NCBI GenBank assembly: GCA_002718195.1
Contig: PBDU01000011.1
Location: 155,927 to 219,926, forward strand
From: Methanobacteriota archaeon
GTDB taxonomy: Archaea; Thermoplasmatota; Poseidoniia; Poseidoniales; Poseidoniaceae
DNA length: 64,000 nucleotides
Direction of reading: 5' to 3'
In this document: piece after piece, positions 16,319-24,956 of the stretch
Layout: every line of letters begins with the position of its first letter
How positions within the stretch are numbered: the stretch's first letter is position 1
The notes under the pieces: model-generated
What the model saw: only the letters and a program-made list of their open reading frames with translations
Database searches by the model: none
What the model was told of the DNA's origin: nothing
Translations under genes and position numbers: made by a program

Positions 16319-18925
16319 ATGGTTCAAGCTTCACTACCACCAATTTTTGGCAAAGACTGGCAACCAAAATCCCATTTGAAGTTTACAACTCTGCTGGATG
16401 TAAAGTCAGCAAAAGCAGAGGTCATGCGCTTTGTTATACAGCGACATGATGGGATGATTGCCCTTGCAGGCAATATATGGGACCATGTAATTAGCAAAGA
16501 TGTGAAATCTTTTGATGGGACTTCCTGGCACGAATTTGGCAAAAAATATGTCACAGCCTTGGGCAAGGGGTTAGTGGCGAGTGCAAAATCGGTCGGAATT
16601 GATGAAAATAGTTTGGAAGAAGTCATACCTCGCCGCACTCAAATAGAATTTCTTGGGAGGAGACACACATACTTTTTGCTGGATATGCGCTTGTGCATGC
16701 GGAGGATTGCCCATTACATGTCAGTTAGCCTGGATCAAAGAATGGATTGGCAGCGCTGGATGACAAGAACTAGAAAACTCGATGAGAATTTGAAGGAATT
16801 ATTCACTAATGGTGCGCCTACGCCAGATGGGGGGAGATTTGGAGGCAAGGGTTTCAGATCTACCTGGCAAGAGGGAATTGTTGCTGCTGCATCAGCCGTA
16901 GTAACAAATCCAGATGCTGAGATTGGTTCAACTCCTGGAAATGGATACGACGGAGATTTAGTTGCACCAATGATTCGAGATGTTGGCTTAGGTTTGGCTA
17001 TGGGAGACACTCCTCTATCGGTAATGGCAGCTAATTTAGGAAAGGTCGGAAGCAATCAAAACGGCGGTTGGGATGATGCTGGTGGTAGAGATTTACACGT
17101 TGGTGCCTGGCATGTTGGAGTCTTACCTCCTACTGCACCCTTGCCAATTGCTAGCGCTACAATGACTGGCCTTGCATTTGCCGCATGGAGGCAGAATTTG
17201 GATAGATTCCATCTTGCTTGTATCGGAGAGGGTTCATCCAGCAGCGGAGAATTTTGGGAATCATTGAATTTATCCGGTGCGAGAGGACTGCCAATTTGTT
17301 ATGTTCTTCAAAATAATCAAATCGCTTTAGACACTCCACCAGTCCATCAATCAGGAGTCGAAGTTTGGGCTGACAAGGCAGTGGCTATGGGCATGCCGTC
17401 TTGGACAATAGATGGCAGTGACCCTGCCTCCATTTATGCCAGCGTGGCTTGCGCAAGAGAATTCACAATGAATGGTGGGGGACCAACATTAATTCACATT
17501 GAAACAATGCGCGGGTGTGGGCACGCTCATCATCACGATGATTTGTATCTAGGTAGCGAAACAGGTACACCACCAGGATATGTTGACAAGGATTTGATTG
17601 AATATTGGGAGGCTAAAGACCCAGTCACAACTCATAGGGAATTATTGCTAAATCTTGGAGTCAAGGAAGATGAATTAGAATCCATGGAGTTAGAGGAGGC
17701 TGAATTGGTTCGTACTTCAAGAGAGAAGTTGGACCAGATGGATTGGCCAGAACCTCACACTGTTACAAAGGGAGTAACCACTCTTAACGATTCAGATACT
17801 CATGAAGATCATCTGCAAAGATTATCTAATTCTAGCACAGAAACAGGTGAAGAATCAGGTCTTGAGGTGGGCGAATACTCTTTCCAATATGCACAAACCG
17901 GCGGTTGGACATATTCGAGAGCTATCCAACAGGCTATGGTTGAAATAGCAAATTCTGAGGACTCAAATACGGTCTTCATCGGTGAAGATATGGAAGTTGC
18001 AGGTGCCTTTGGAATGAATATGGCTCTGAAGAATGCAGGGCATCAGGATAAACTGGTCGATATGCCACTTTGTGAAGCGATAATTGTCCACACTGGTGTT
18101 GGTGCAGCACTGAGTGGTATGAGACCGATGGTAGAGATTCAATTTGGTGGATTTGCCGCACTCGGTTACAATGCGCTTGTTAACAATGCAGCAATGCTTC
18201 GATGGAGATGGGGTGCAGATTGCCCCATGACGGTAAGAATTCCACTCGGCGCAAGGACGAGAAGTGGCCCTTTCCATGCTAACATGATCGAATCTTGGTT
18301 CGCTAACGATCCAGGCTTAGTTGTAATCGCGCCTGGAACTCCACAAGACGCATATGATCTATTGATTGAAGCCAATCAATGTGATGATCCGGTCCTATTT
18401 TTGGAGCACATCGGGCTTTACGGTCTCAGAGGTGGATTGACTGGTTGGGGTCAAAACATCAACCAAGTTGTTGACAAAGATTCCGTGAAAAATGCAATAT
18501 CAAACAATGAAACTTACTCACTAGGAAAGGCTAAGGTAATTCGCGGAGGAAGAGATGTTTCCCTAATTACTTGGGGAGCAATGGTGCATGTTGCTAGGTT
18601 GGCTGCTGATGAATTATCCAAAGAGGAGATTGAGGTGGAAATCGTTGATTTGAGAACAATTATTCCATTTGATGCAAAAACTTGTGTTGAATCGGTGAAG
18701 AGATGTGGTAGATTTGCAGTTCTACATGAGGCACAATGGCATGGTGGACTGGGTCATACAATACAATCTCGCATATTGGAAGAGGTGTTTTACGAATTAG
18801 AATCCCAACCTGCCGTAATCGGTGCTCTTGATACTCCAGTTCCATTCTCTCCGCCATTGGAAAATCACACCATTCCATCAGTGGAACATGTAGTAAAGGT
18901 TCTAAGAGAAATTGCCAATTCTTAG
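16319..18925 (+). CDS. Fused alpha-beta 2-oxoacid dehydrogenase E1 (branched-chain type)
   Basis: 868 residues joining both E1 chains. The alpha half (about 1-480) has the thiamine-diphosphate region CIGEGSSSSGEF to VLQNNQIAL; the usual GDG reads GEG. It is followed by the phosphorylation-loop-like MRGCGHAHHHDD. The beta half (about 520-868) has NTVFIGEDMEVAGAFGMN, MPLCEAIIVHTGVGAALSGM and VEIVDLRTIIPFD. The enzyme decarboxylates branched-chain 2-oxoacids (or pyruvate) and passes the acyl group to E2 lipoate. No E2 or E3 is nearby. Its stop overlaps the convergent aquaporin gene by four bases. Confidence 0.88.
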   Translation: MVQASLPPIFGKDWQPKSHLKFTTLLDVKSAKAEVMRFVIQRHDGMIALAGNIWDHVISKDVKSFDGTSWHEFGKKYVTALGKGLVASAKSVGIDENSLEEVIPRRTQIEFLGRRHTYFLLDMRLCMRRIAHYMSVSLDQRMDWQRWMTRTRKLDENLKELFTNGAPTPDGGRFGGKGFRSTWQEGIVAAASAVVTNPDAEIGSTPGNGYDGDLVAPMIRDVGLGLAMGDTPLSVMAANLGKVGSNQNGGWDDAGGRDLHVGAWHVGVLPPTAPLPIASATMTGLAFAAWRQNLDRFHLACIGEGSSSSGEFWESLNLSGARGLPICYVLQNNQIALDTPPVHQSGVEVWADKAVAMGMPSWTIDGSDPASIYASVACAREFTMNGGGPTLIHIETMRGCGHAHHHDDLYLGSETGTPPGYVDKDLIEYWEAKDPVTTHRELLLNLGVKEDELESMELEEAELVRTSREKLDQMDWPEPHTVTKGVTTLNDSDTHEDHLQRLSNSSTETGEESGLEVGEYSFQYAQTGGWTYSRAIQQAMVEIANSEDSNTVFIGEDMEVAGAFGMNMALKNAGHQDKLVDMPLCEAIIVHTGVGAALSGMRPMVEIQFGGFAALGYNALVNNAAMLRWRWGADCPMTVRIPLGARTRSGPFHANMIESWFANDPGLVVIAPGTPQDAYDLLIEANQCDDPVLFLEHIGLYGLRGGLTGWGQNINQVVDKDSVKNAISNNETYSLGKAKVIRGGRDVSLITWGAMVHVARLAADELSKEEIEVEIVDLRTIIPFDAKTCVESVKRCGRFAVLHEAQWHGGLGHTIQSRILEEVFYELESQPAVIGALDTPVPFSPPLENHTIPSVEHVVKVLREIANS

Positions 18926-19554
18926 TCAAGACTTGATACAGGCAGTGGTCTAAACCTTATTCTATAGAAATACAACGAAGCAAGACTTGCTCCTAGAATA
19001 CAGGTTGTGAAGTACATCCAAAGCAAATCTAATTGTTGAGAAATTAGATTCGGTCCAAAGGTTCTGGCTGGATTCATACTCGCTCCGGTGAATCTTCCAA
19101 ATATGAATGCAAGAACTGCAACAGTTAATCCAACTAAAGAGGCAATTGCAAAGAGATTCTCGGTTCTTGAGACGATCAATAATATCGATGCCATCAGCAT
19201 GAATGTTATGAAGATTTCAATTCCTGCAGCAGTTGCTATTGTAATATCATTTGAGACCACAGTTGGTCCTACAGGACCAATCAAATAAGCAGCCAAAAGA
19301 CCTCCTGATAACTGAGCAATTATGTAGGGAATAACCGCTTTTCCTTCAAGATCCCCATGTATCCAAAAAGCAATGCTAACCGCAGAGTTGATGTGGGCGC
19401 CAGAGATTCTTCCAAATATTAGAATTGCAATCGTAACCGCTATGCCAAACACTGCTGAAATGATTAGTGCTGAATCCGTAAGTGCAATCGATCCACACCC
19501 AAGTCCAACCATCAACGCAGTTCCGAAGAACTCGGACAAGATACGATTCCACAC
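18922..19554 (-). CDS. Aquaporin / MIP-family channel
   Basis: 210 residues, six membrane segments, GTG start at 19554. The first half-helix motif is SGAHINSAV, an NSA instead of the canonical NPA. The second is intact: GASMNPARTFGP. MIP channels pass water, glycerol or other small neutral solutes. The altered first motif may change selectivity. The partner gpsA in this window would fit glycerol use, but this link is speculative. Convergent with the E1 gene. Confidence 0.9.
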   Translation of the reverse strand: MWNRILSEFFGTALMVGLGCGSIALTDSALIISAVFGIAVTIAILIFGRISGAHINSAVSIAFWIHGDLEGKAVIPYIIAQLSGGLLAAYLIGPVGPTVVSNDITIATAAGIEIFITFMLMASILLIVSRTENLFAIASLVGLTVAVLAFIFGRFTGASMNPARTFGPNLISQQLDLLWMYFTTCILGASLASLYFYRIRFRPLPVSSLD

Positions 19555-19642
19555 TGGACTATGCTAATAGAAGCAATTTTTGATATTTCGTAAGTCCTTA
19601 GAAGCCATAACCATCAATAAGGACTGACTCAGGGTGTTGGCT

Positions 19643-20749
19643 ATGCAGGCTGTGAGTGTAGAGCTTGGTCTGCTGAGTCTCCCAAAAAATAAAACATTTC
19701 TAGTGACTATATTATCATTCATTTCATTTGTTGCAGTGAGTTACTTATTTGGAATCGATTCGATGACTACAACGATTTTTTTGCTCATCGTCTCAATAGT
19801 TTTACTAATTTCCTCGGTTGATTTTTTCATCGACGGAGCAAAAGGTTTGGCAAGGAAACTTGGTATAGCCGAGGTGATTATCGGGTTGACAATTGTCTCG
19901 GTTGGAACTTCTCTTCCAGAAATCCTTGTGACTTCTGCATCAGCAATTGATTCAGCAACAAATCCAGGAGCTGCTGATTTGGCATTTGGTTCCATATTTG
20001 GCTCCATCCTATCACAGATCACTCTTATCTTGGGAATCGTGGTTTTGACAACTAGCGTAAAGGTTCACCCTAACTGGTTTAAGCGAGATGGTATGTTGAT
20101 GCTTGCTTGCTTAATACTGGTAGGAATCATGTCGATGACAGAGTCTGGATTAACCAGAACAGAAGGAGCAATTCTTGTATTAATTTATCTTGGTTACGTG
20201 TACTACCTTTTGAGCAACAGGAATAAGCTTGCAGAAGATGAGGGTGGCGAATCAAATGTACAGGAAGCAATTACTTGGTCGAGCGTTTCATATTCAATGA
20301 TGCTTATTTTAGGTCTCTACTTTGCATTATTTTCTGCTCAAAAGTTAGTGGAATTAGCCTCTGAGTTGGCACTAGCAGCAAATGTTCCGCACGCTATAAT
20401 CGGGACTACAGTATCTGGAATTGGTACATCTCTTCCCGAACTTACCATTGCAATAATGGCTGCAAAGAAATCAGAGGGAGTTGCAATTGGCACACTAATC
20501 GGTTCAAACATCACGGACCCAACGTTATCCATCGGTCTTGCAGCACTAATCGCTCCAATGACTATGACTGGAGCGGGAGTTGATATGTTGATGTATCTTA
20601 TTTTCCCCTCAACAGTTGTTGGAGTATTGGTTGCCCTTGTATTCATGAGAACTGATTATGAGTTCAAGAAGTGGGAAGGCGGAGTCCTCATAGCAGTGTA
20701 TGGGGTGTTCTTGGTGCTAATGGAGATGTACAGACGAGGATTGTTTTGA
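19643..20749 (+). CDS. Cation/Ca2+ exchanger (CaCA superfamily, YrbG-like)
   Basis: About 368 residues with ten to eleven membrane segments in two inverted halves. Alpha repeats are GTSLPEILVTSASA and GIGTSLPELTIAIMAAK, each with the ion-binding Glu. The following halves read GSIFGSILSQITLILG and GSNITDPTLSIG, the second departing from the usual GSNIFN. Catalyses Na+ (or H+)/Ca2+ antiport. ATG 19643 is chosen; a GTG nine bases earlier is possible. Confidence 0.92.
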   Translation: MQAVSVELGLLSLPKNKTFLVTILSFISFVAVSYLFGIDSMTTTIFLLIVSIVLLISSVDFFIDGAKGLARKLGIAEVIIGLTIVSVGTSLPEILVTSASAIDSATNPGAADLAFGSIFGSILSQITLILGIVVLTTSVKVHPNWFKRDGMLMLACLILVGIMSMTESGLTRTEGAILVLIYLGYVYYLLSNRNKLAEDEGGESNVQEAITWSSVSYSMMLILGLYFALFSAQKLVELASELALAANVPHAIIGTTVSGIGTSLPELTIAIMAAKKSEGVAIGTLIGSNITDPTLSIGLAALIAPMTMTGAGVDMLMYLIFPSTVVGVLVALVFMRTDYEFKKWEGGVLIAVYGVFLVLMEMYRRGLF

Positions 20750-20802
20750 ATGTCATATTTTGTCTAGATAGCATTCAATAATCCGGTCTATGTCGCACCA
20801 AC

Positions 20803-21951
20803 ATGGTCAACTTTGTTCTTGACGAAATGCAGGAGATGCTAAAAGAACTTGCTCACGAATTTGCTCGTGATGAAATAAGACCGTATGCAGAACACTGGGA
20901 CCTTAATTCGGAATATCCAAAGGATGCAATCCTGGCTGCACACGAAATGGGTTTGTTGAATCTTCACATACCAGAAAAATACGGTGGGGCGGGTCTAGGT
21001 TGCATGGAAGAGGTTCTCGTGAACGAGGAATTAGCTTGGGGTGACCCTGGATTCGCAACCGCAGCGTACGCCACTGCTCTAGCCTCAGCACCCATCATCA
21101 CAGGCGCTACAGAATCTCAAAAAGAAAAGTGGCTTGGTAAAATTGCTAATGAGGGAGCGCTTGCCTCTTATGCTGTAACTGAACCTGAGGCAGGCTCAGA
21201 CGTAGCGGCAATCAAAACTTCAGCGATAAGAGATGGTGACGATTATATCATCAACGGAAATAAAATGTGGATAACGGGTGCAGGCTATGCAGATTTCTTC
21301 TTCGTTTTAGCAAAGACAGACCCAGATGCTGGCTACAGAGGAATGTCAGGATTCATCGTTGAAAGGGAAGCAGATGGAGTCAGTTTAGGCAAAAAGGAGA
21401 CAAATATGGGTCAGAGGTGCAGTGATACAAGAGCGATAAACTTCGAAGATGTTAGAGTACCTGCTGATCAACTCGTTGGGGAATCTGAATCAGGCGGATG
21501 GATGAATGCAATGATGGCATTTGACCTAAGCCGTCCAAATATCGCAGCCCATGCTACTGGACTAAGTAGAGCAGCATATGAACATGCGCTGCAGTACTCA
21601 AACGAGAGACATTCCTTTGGTAAACCACTCCACAGGCATCAAGCAGTACAATTCATGCTTGCGGATATGAAAACAAAAATTGAGGCATCCAGATTACTAA
21701 CGTGGAAAGCTGCAAGTCTTTGCGATTCAGGACTGAAAAATACAGAAGCAGCAGCCCATGCAAAGAGATTCTCTGCAGATACTGCCATGGAAGTTACAAC
21801 AGATGCAGTTCAGGTTTACGGTGGATACGGATACTCAGAGGAATATCCAGTTGCAAGACTTATGCGCGGAGCAAAAGTAATGCAAATTTATGAGGGTTCC
21901 AGCCAGGTTCAAAAAATGATAATCGGCAGAGAAATCACCAAGGATCTCTAA
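20803..21951 (+). CDS. Acyl-CoA dehydrogenase
   Basis: 382 residues, normal length. Landmarks are YAVTEPEAGSDVAAIKTSA (flavin/substrate loop), MWITGAGYADFFFVLAKT, QVYGGYGYSEEYPVARLMRGAK and the catalytic Glu in MQIYEGSSQVQ near residue 365. It catalyses FAD-dependent alpha,beta-dehydrogenation of acyl-CoA in fatty-acid or branched-chain amino-acid breakdown. With the nearby E1 fusion it could oxidise branched-chain acyl-CoA. The electron-transfer flavoprotein genes are not here. Convergent with the next gene, four bases apart. Confidence 0.94.
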   Translation: MVNFVLDEMQEMLKELAHEFARDEIRPYAEHWDLNSEYPKDAILAAHEMGLLNLHIPEKYGGAGLGCMEEVLVNEELAWGDPGFATAAYATALASAPIITGATESQKEKWLGKIANEGALASYAVTEPEAGSDVAAIKTSAIRDGDDYIINGNKMWITGAGYADFFFVLAKTDPDAGYRGMSGFIVEREADGVSLGKKETNMGQRCSDTRAINFEDVRVPADQLVGESESGGWMNAMMAFDLSRPNIAAHATGLSRAAYEHALQYSNERHSFGKPLHRHQAVQFMLADMKTKIEASRLLTWKAASLCDSGLKNTEAAAHAKRFSADTAMEVTTDAVQVYGGYGYSEEYPVARLMRGAKVMQIYEGSSQVQKMIIGREITKDL

Positions 21952-21955
21952 AGAT

Positions 21956-22807
21956 TCAGTAGAATGGATCCTCTGATAATTCTCTGGCTAATTGCTCCAT
22001 GTGTGCCTCGTACGCAGCAGCATCCGCACAGCCACAGTCGTATTCATCCAATAACTCGGTTAACTCGCAACAAGACGGTTCCTCATCATTATCCTCAAGG
22101 GTAAAATCACGGAAATCCATTGGAACGAAATCGTCATCAGGCCCACACATTAGCATATCATTCCAAACTACATATTCATCCTGAAAAGTGTCTATCTTGG
22201 CTAAAAGGTCTCTCGGTGTGATGATAAATTGAGCCACGAGAGGAATCCTCAGTGCTAAATCAATATCGTTTGTAAGGTGTAAACAAATCGTTGCAATTCT
22301 GTCCCCAATCGGCAATTCTCCCTCTATCCTGTCTCCCGTAACGGGGTCTTGCTCGTATCCCCTTGTTGTAGGATTCAAGCATAATTTTGCTGCAAATTTA
22401 CTACCAGGTTCCGCCAGATCCCTCTTCCATCTTGCCCCATGGACCGTTATTGAATAATCTAGAGAGCCCACAGGAAATAGCTGGGCATCAACATGATTCG
22501 TTAAAACCTTATACCACCTGCCTGATTTTCCTTTTAATAAAATCATCAAGCTGAAAATGATATTCTCAGAACATGTTCTGTAAGACATTAATGTCATATC
22601 ACCTGTATTCTCTACTATATCGCTAAGCATTTTTATAGACTTTAGTTTGGGTTCTGAAATATCAGAATTTTCTGGTATTACCTCGGAAATTTTGAACTCA
22701 GGACTCGGAAACATCCAGTCACTAATCTCTCTGGACGCTTGTTTTTCGAATTTCTTTATCTCTCCAAAAATCTCTGAACTAATACTCCAACTGTCGATTT
22801 GTGACAT
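21956..22807 (-). CDS. Hypothetical protein, Cys-containing acidic C-terminus
   Basis: 283 residues with no signal peptide or membrane segment and no family I recognise. The centre is mixed alpha/beta (SLDYSITVHGARWKRDL; RIATICLHLTNDIDLALRIP). The last 60 residues are acidic and carry a CCELTELLDEYDCGCADA cluster of four Cys that could bind metal. It is divergent from the mocA-like gene with a 64-base gap, so it may share regulation with the molybdenum genes. Function unknown. Confidence 0.75.
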   Translation of the reverse strand: MSQIDSWSISSEIFGEIKKFEKQASREISDWMFPSPEFKISEVIPENSDISEPKLKSIKMLSDIVENTGDMTLMSYRTCSENIIFSLMILLKGKSGRWYKVLTNHVDAQLFPVGSLDYSITVHGARWKRDLAEPGSKFAAKLCLNPTTRGYEQDPVTGDRIEGELPIGDRIATICLHLTNDIDLALRIPLVAQFIITPRDLLAKIDTFQDEYVVWNDMLMCGPDDDFVPMDFRDFTLEDNDEEPSCCELTELLDEYDCGCADAAAYEAHMEQLARELSEDPFY

Positions 22808-22871
22808 AGTCCCTAAGTAAATCGGTGAGTATTTATCAACTCAAAATACTGTATTGAAATATCACCACTTC

Positions 22872-23456
22872 ATGAGAATAAGCATGAGGAGTGTTGCCTT
22901 GATTTTAGCTGCAGGTGCCTCCTCGAGATTGGGTGAGCCAAAGTCTTTGGTCGAAATAAATGGTAAAACAGTCTATCAGCACACCGTGAATAAATTAAGA
23001 AAAGCCGGGATTCAGAGCATATTCTGTGTCACTAGACAAGAATTATCCGTAGACATTGTGCTTGGCGCCGAATCAGTGAATGTAGTTGTGAACCTTGAGC
23101 CAGAACTCGGCAGGACCGGCAGCATTCAACAAGGTCTGCTGTCAATACTGAAATCCGAGAAAAAAACACCCAACTGCGTCTTAATTGTCCCCGTAGATAG
23201 ACCTTCTTGGGATGAAAAGACGATCAATGATTTACTTGCTCAAGAATCAGCGAGTGCCCCAATTAGCGGAGGACATCCCATGATAATTTTTGAAAACGAC
23301 ATTCAGTCAATTCTTGTGGCAGAAAAAGATGCTCCACTGAGAGATGTAATCAATTTTGAAAGGATATACACCAGTGAAATAGAGCAGGTGAATCTTGATT
23401 ACCCTGAAGACATAGAGAAATTAAAATCCCTGTCATCGATAATTTTCAAAGAATAA
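22872..23456 (+). CDS. MocA/MobA-like NTP transferase (molybdenum cofactor cytidylyltransferase type)
   Basis: About 194 residues. The nucleotide-binding start LILAAGASSRLGEPKSL, a middle VLIVPVDRPSW and the end LDYPEDIEKL match the MocA-like group, which adds CMP to molybdopterin for hydroxylases. Start is ATG 22872 or 22884; the frame opens at a TTG. It is followed 33 bases later by xdhC, a usual pairing. The likely client enzyme is the molybdenum hydroxylase at 34591-39009. Confidence 0.85.
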   Translation: MRISMRSVALILAAGASSRLGEPKSLVEINGKTVYQHTVNKLRKAGIQSIFCVTRQELSVDIVLGAESVNVVVNLEPELGRTGSIQQGLLSILKSEKKTPNCVLIVPVDRPSWDEKTINDLLAQESASAPISGGHPMIIFENDIQSILVAEKDAPLRDVINFERIYTSEIEQVNLDYPEDIEKLKSLSSIIFKE

Positions 23457-23489
23457 ACCCTGTTATATGCGAGGCTATTGGGTTAATCC

Positions 23490-24356
23490 ATGGGAGCCGA
23501 GATGCTTAGTGCTGCGGTTTCAATGCTAAGAGCAGGAAAGAAAGTGGTCCTGGCAAGTGTAATTCAGACAAAAGGTTCAGTTCCTGGTAAAGTAGGTGCG
23601 AAGTTGCTGCTTACGAAATCTGGTGAAGAATTCGTAATCGATGGCACTGTAGGCGGTGCAGGTTTAGAAATGAAGGTAATTCAAAAGTCTAAGCAATTAT
23701 ATGAGGGGAATAAGAAAGCCGCTGGTTTGGTCGAAACTTTTGGTCTCAACAAAGGAGCAAAGGGCTATGAGGTACAACCGCTTAATTCATTATGCGGTGG
23801 GCAGGTAACCATATCATACGAGGTGCTGATTCCAATGCCACACATACTGTTGATGGGAGGAGGACATTGTGCAAAATCAATTTCTAACCTTCTTCCAATA
23901 ATCGGATGGGATCACAGCGTGCATGATACTCGGTATGAATATTCTAATCCCGAAGTTTATCCTTCAGCACTTGAAACTCATTGTAACTCCGTCGACAAAT
24001 TCTTTGAGGCTGAAGACGTTGATACGATTTCTAGGTTCAGTGATATTTTACTTCTTGGACATGACTGGGCAGAAGACGAAAAGAGACTCATATCGCTTGT
24101 TAAGTTGGCGGAGAATGGCGCGGATTTTAGAATAGGAGTAATCGGCTCTAAATCAAAATGGAAGACTTTCAAACAAAGTTGTATTGGTGCTGGAGTGAGT
24201 GAAGAAACCCTTGCAAAAGTCAGGTGTCCAATTGGTGTAAATGTGGGGGCTGAGACCCCTGACGAAATTGCCATCGCTGTCTTAGCAGAAATAATGGCTT
24301 ACCACAAAGATGTAGACGTTAAAGAGCCTAATTGGAGAGAGAAGATGGATTCATGA
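23490..24356 (+). CDS. XdhC/CoxI-family molybdenum hydroxylase maturation factor
   Basis: 288 residues: N-terminal XdhC segment with VIQTKGSVPGKVGAKLL and DGTVGGAGLE, then a Rossmann-like C-terminal domain starting MPHILLMGGGHCAKSI and ending GVNVGAETPDEIAIAVLAEI. XdhC proteins bind molybdenum cofactor and help sulfurate and insert it into xanthine-dehydrogenase-type enzymes. It lies downstream of a MocA-like gene. Its 3' end overlaps the convergent orn gene by 29 bases. Confidence 0.9.
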   Translation: MGAEMLSAAVSMLRAGKKVVLASVIQTKGSVPGKVGAKLLLTKSGEEFVIDGTVGGAGLEMKVIQKSKQLYEGNKKAAGLVETFGLNKGAKGYEVQPLNSLCGGQVTISYEVLIPMPHILLMGGGHCAKSISNLLPIIGWDHSVHDTRYEYSNPEVYPSALETHCNSVDKFFEAEDVDTISRFSDILLLGHDWAEDEKRLISLVKLAENGADFRIGVIGSKSKWKTFKQSCIGAGVSEETLAKVRCPIGVNVGAETPDEIAIAVLAEIMAYHKDVDVKEPNWREKMDS

Positions 24357-24888
24357 AAATCTCTTCGCGGTATGATTTCAACTCGGCTATTGATTCAAGA
24401 ATGTCATCTCTTGCTAAATGAGCGCCCTTCTTTTGAAATCTCTTTAAACCGGGGTACCATCTTCTTCTAAGTTCTTTGATTGTCGATACGTCCACCATTC
24501 TATAGTTTAAATATCTAGAAACTTCGTTCATTTCCTTCTCCAGAAATTTACGATCATTCCATATGCTATTACCACAGAGTGGTGCTTCCCTGTAATTGAC
24601 CCATTGCTTCAGAAATTCAAGGGTTAGTTGTTCAGCATGTCTCAATTCCACTCCTTCATTTCGAACTCTGTCAACTAATCCTGATTCATTGTGATGTTTT
24701 GTATTCCATTCATCCATGCCTTGAATTAAATCTTCTGAGACCTTAATAGCGAGATTCGGTCCTTCGGCTATGATATTCAAATCTTCATCAGTGATGATTG
24801 TAGCAATTTCAATAATGCTTTCCTTCTCGATATCTAGTCCAGTCATTTCAAGGTCCATCCAAACAAGTCGGGAATTAACAGAGGACAT
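24328..24888 (-). CDS. orn: Oligoribonuclease (DEDDh exonuclease)
   Basis: 186 residues, full length. DEDDh motifs: WMDLEMTGLDIEKESIIEIA (Asp, Glu), CGNSIWNDRKFLEKEM (Asp) and HLARDDILESIAEL (His, Asp). Orn degrades two- to five-base RNA fragments in the last step of RNA turnover. It is common in proteobacteria, actinobacteria and eukaryotes and uncommon in archaea, suggesting lateral acquisition. Confidence 0.93.
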   Translation of the reverse strand: MSSVNSRLVWMDLEMTGLDIEKESIIEIATIITDEDLNIIAEGPNLAIKVSEDLIQGMDEWNTKHHNESGLVDRVRNEGVELRHAEQLTLEFLKQWVNYREAPLCGNSIWNDRKFLEKEMNEVSRYLNYRMVDVSTIKELRRRWYPGLKRFQKKGAHLARDDILESIAELKSYREEIFMNPSSLSN

Positions 24889-24956
24889 ATGGGTGCCTAA
24901 ACTCCGCCCCTCATAAACAACGCAGGTTTGAAGATAGACAGCATTGAGGCTATGCT

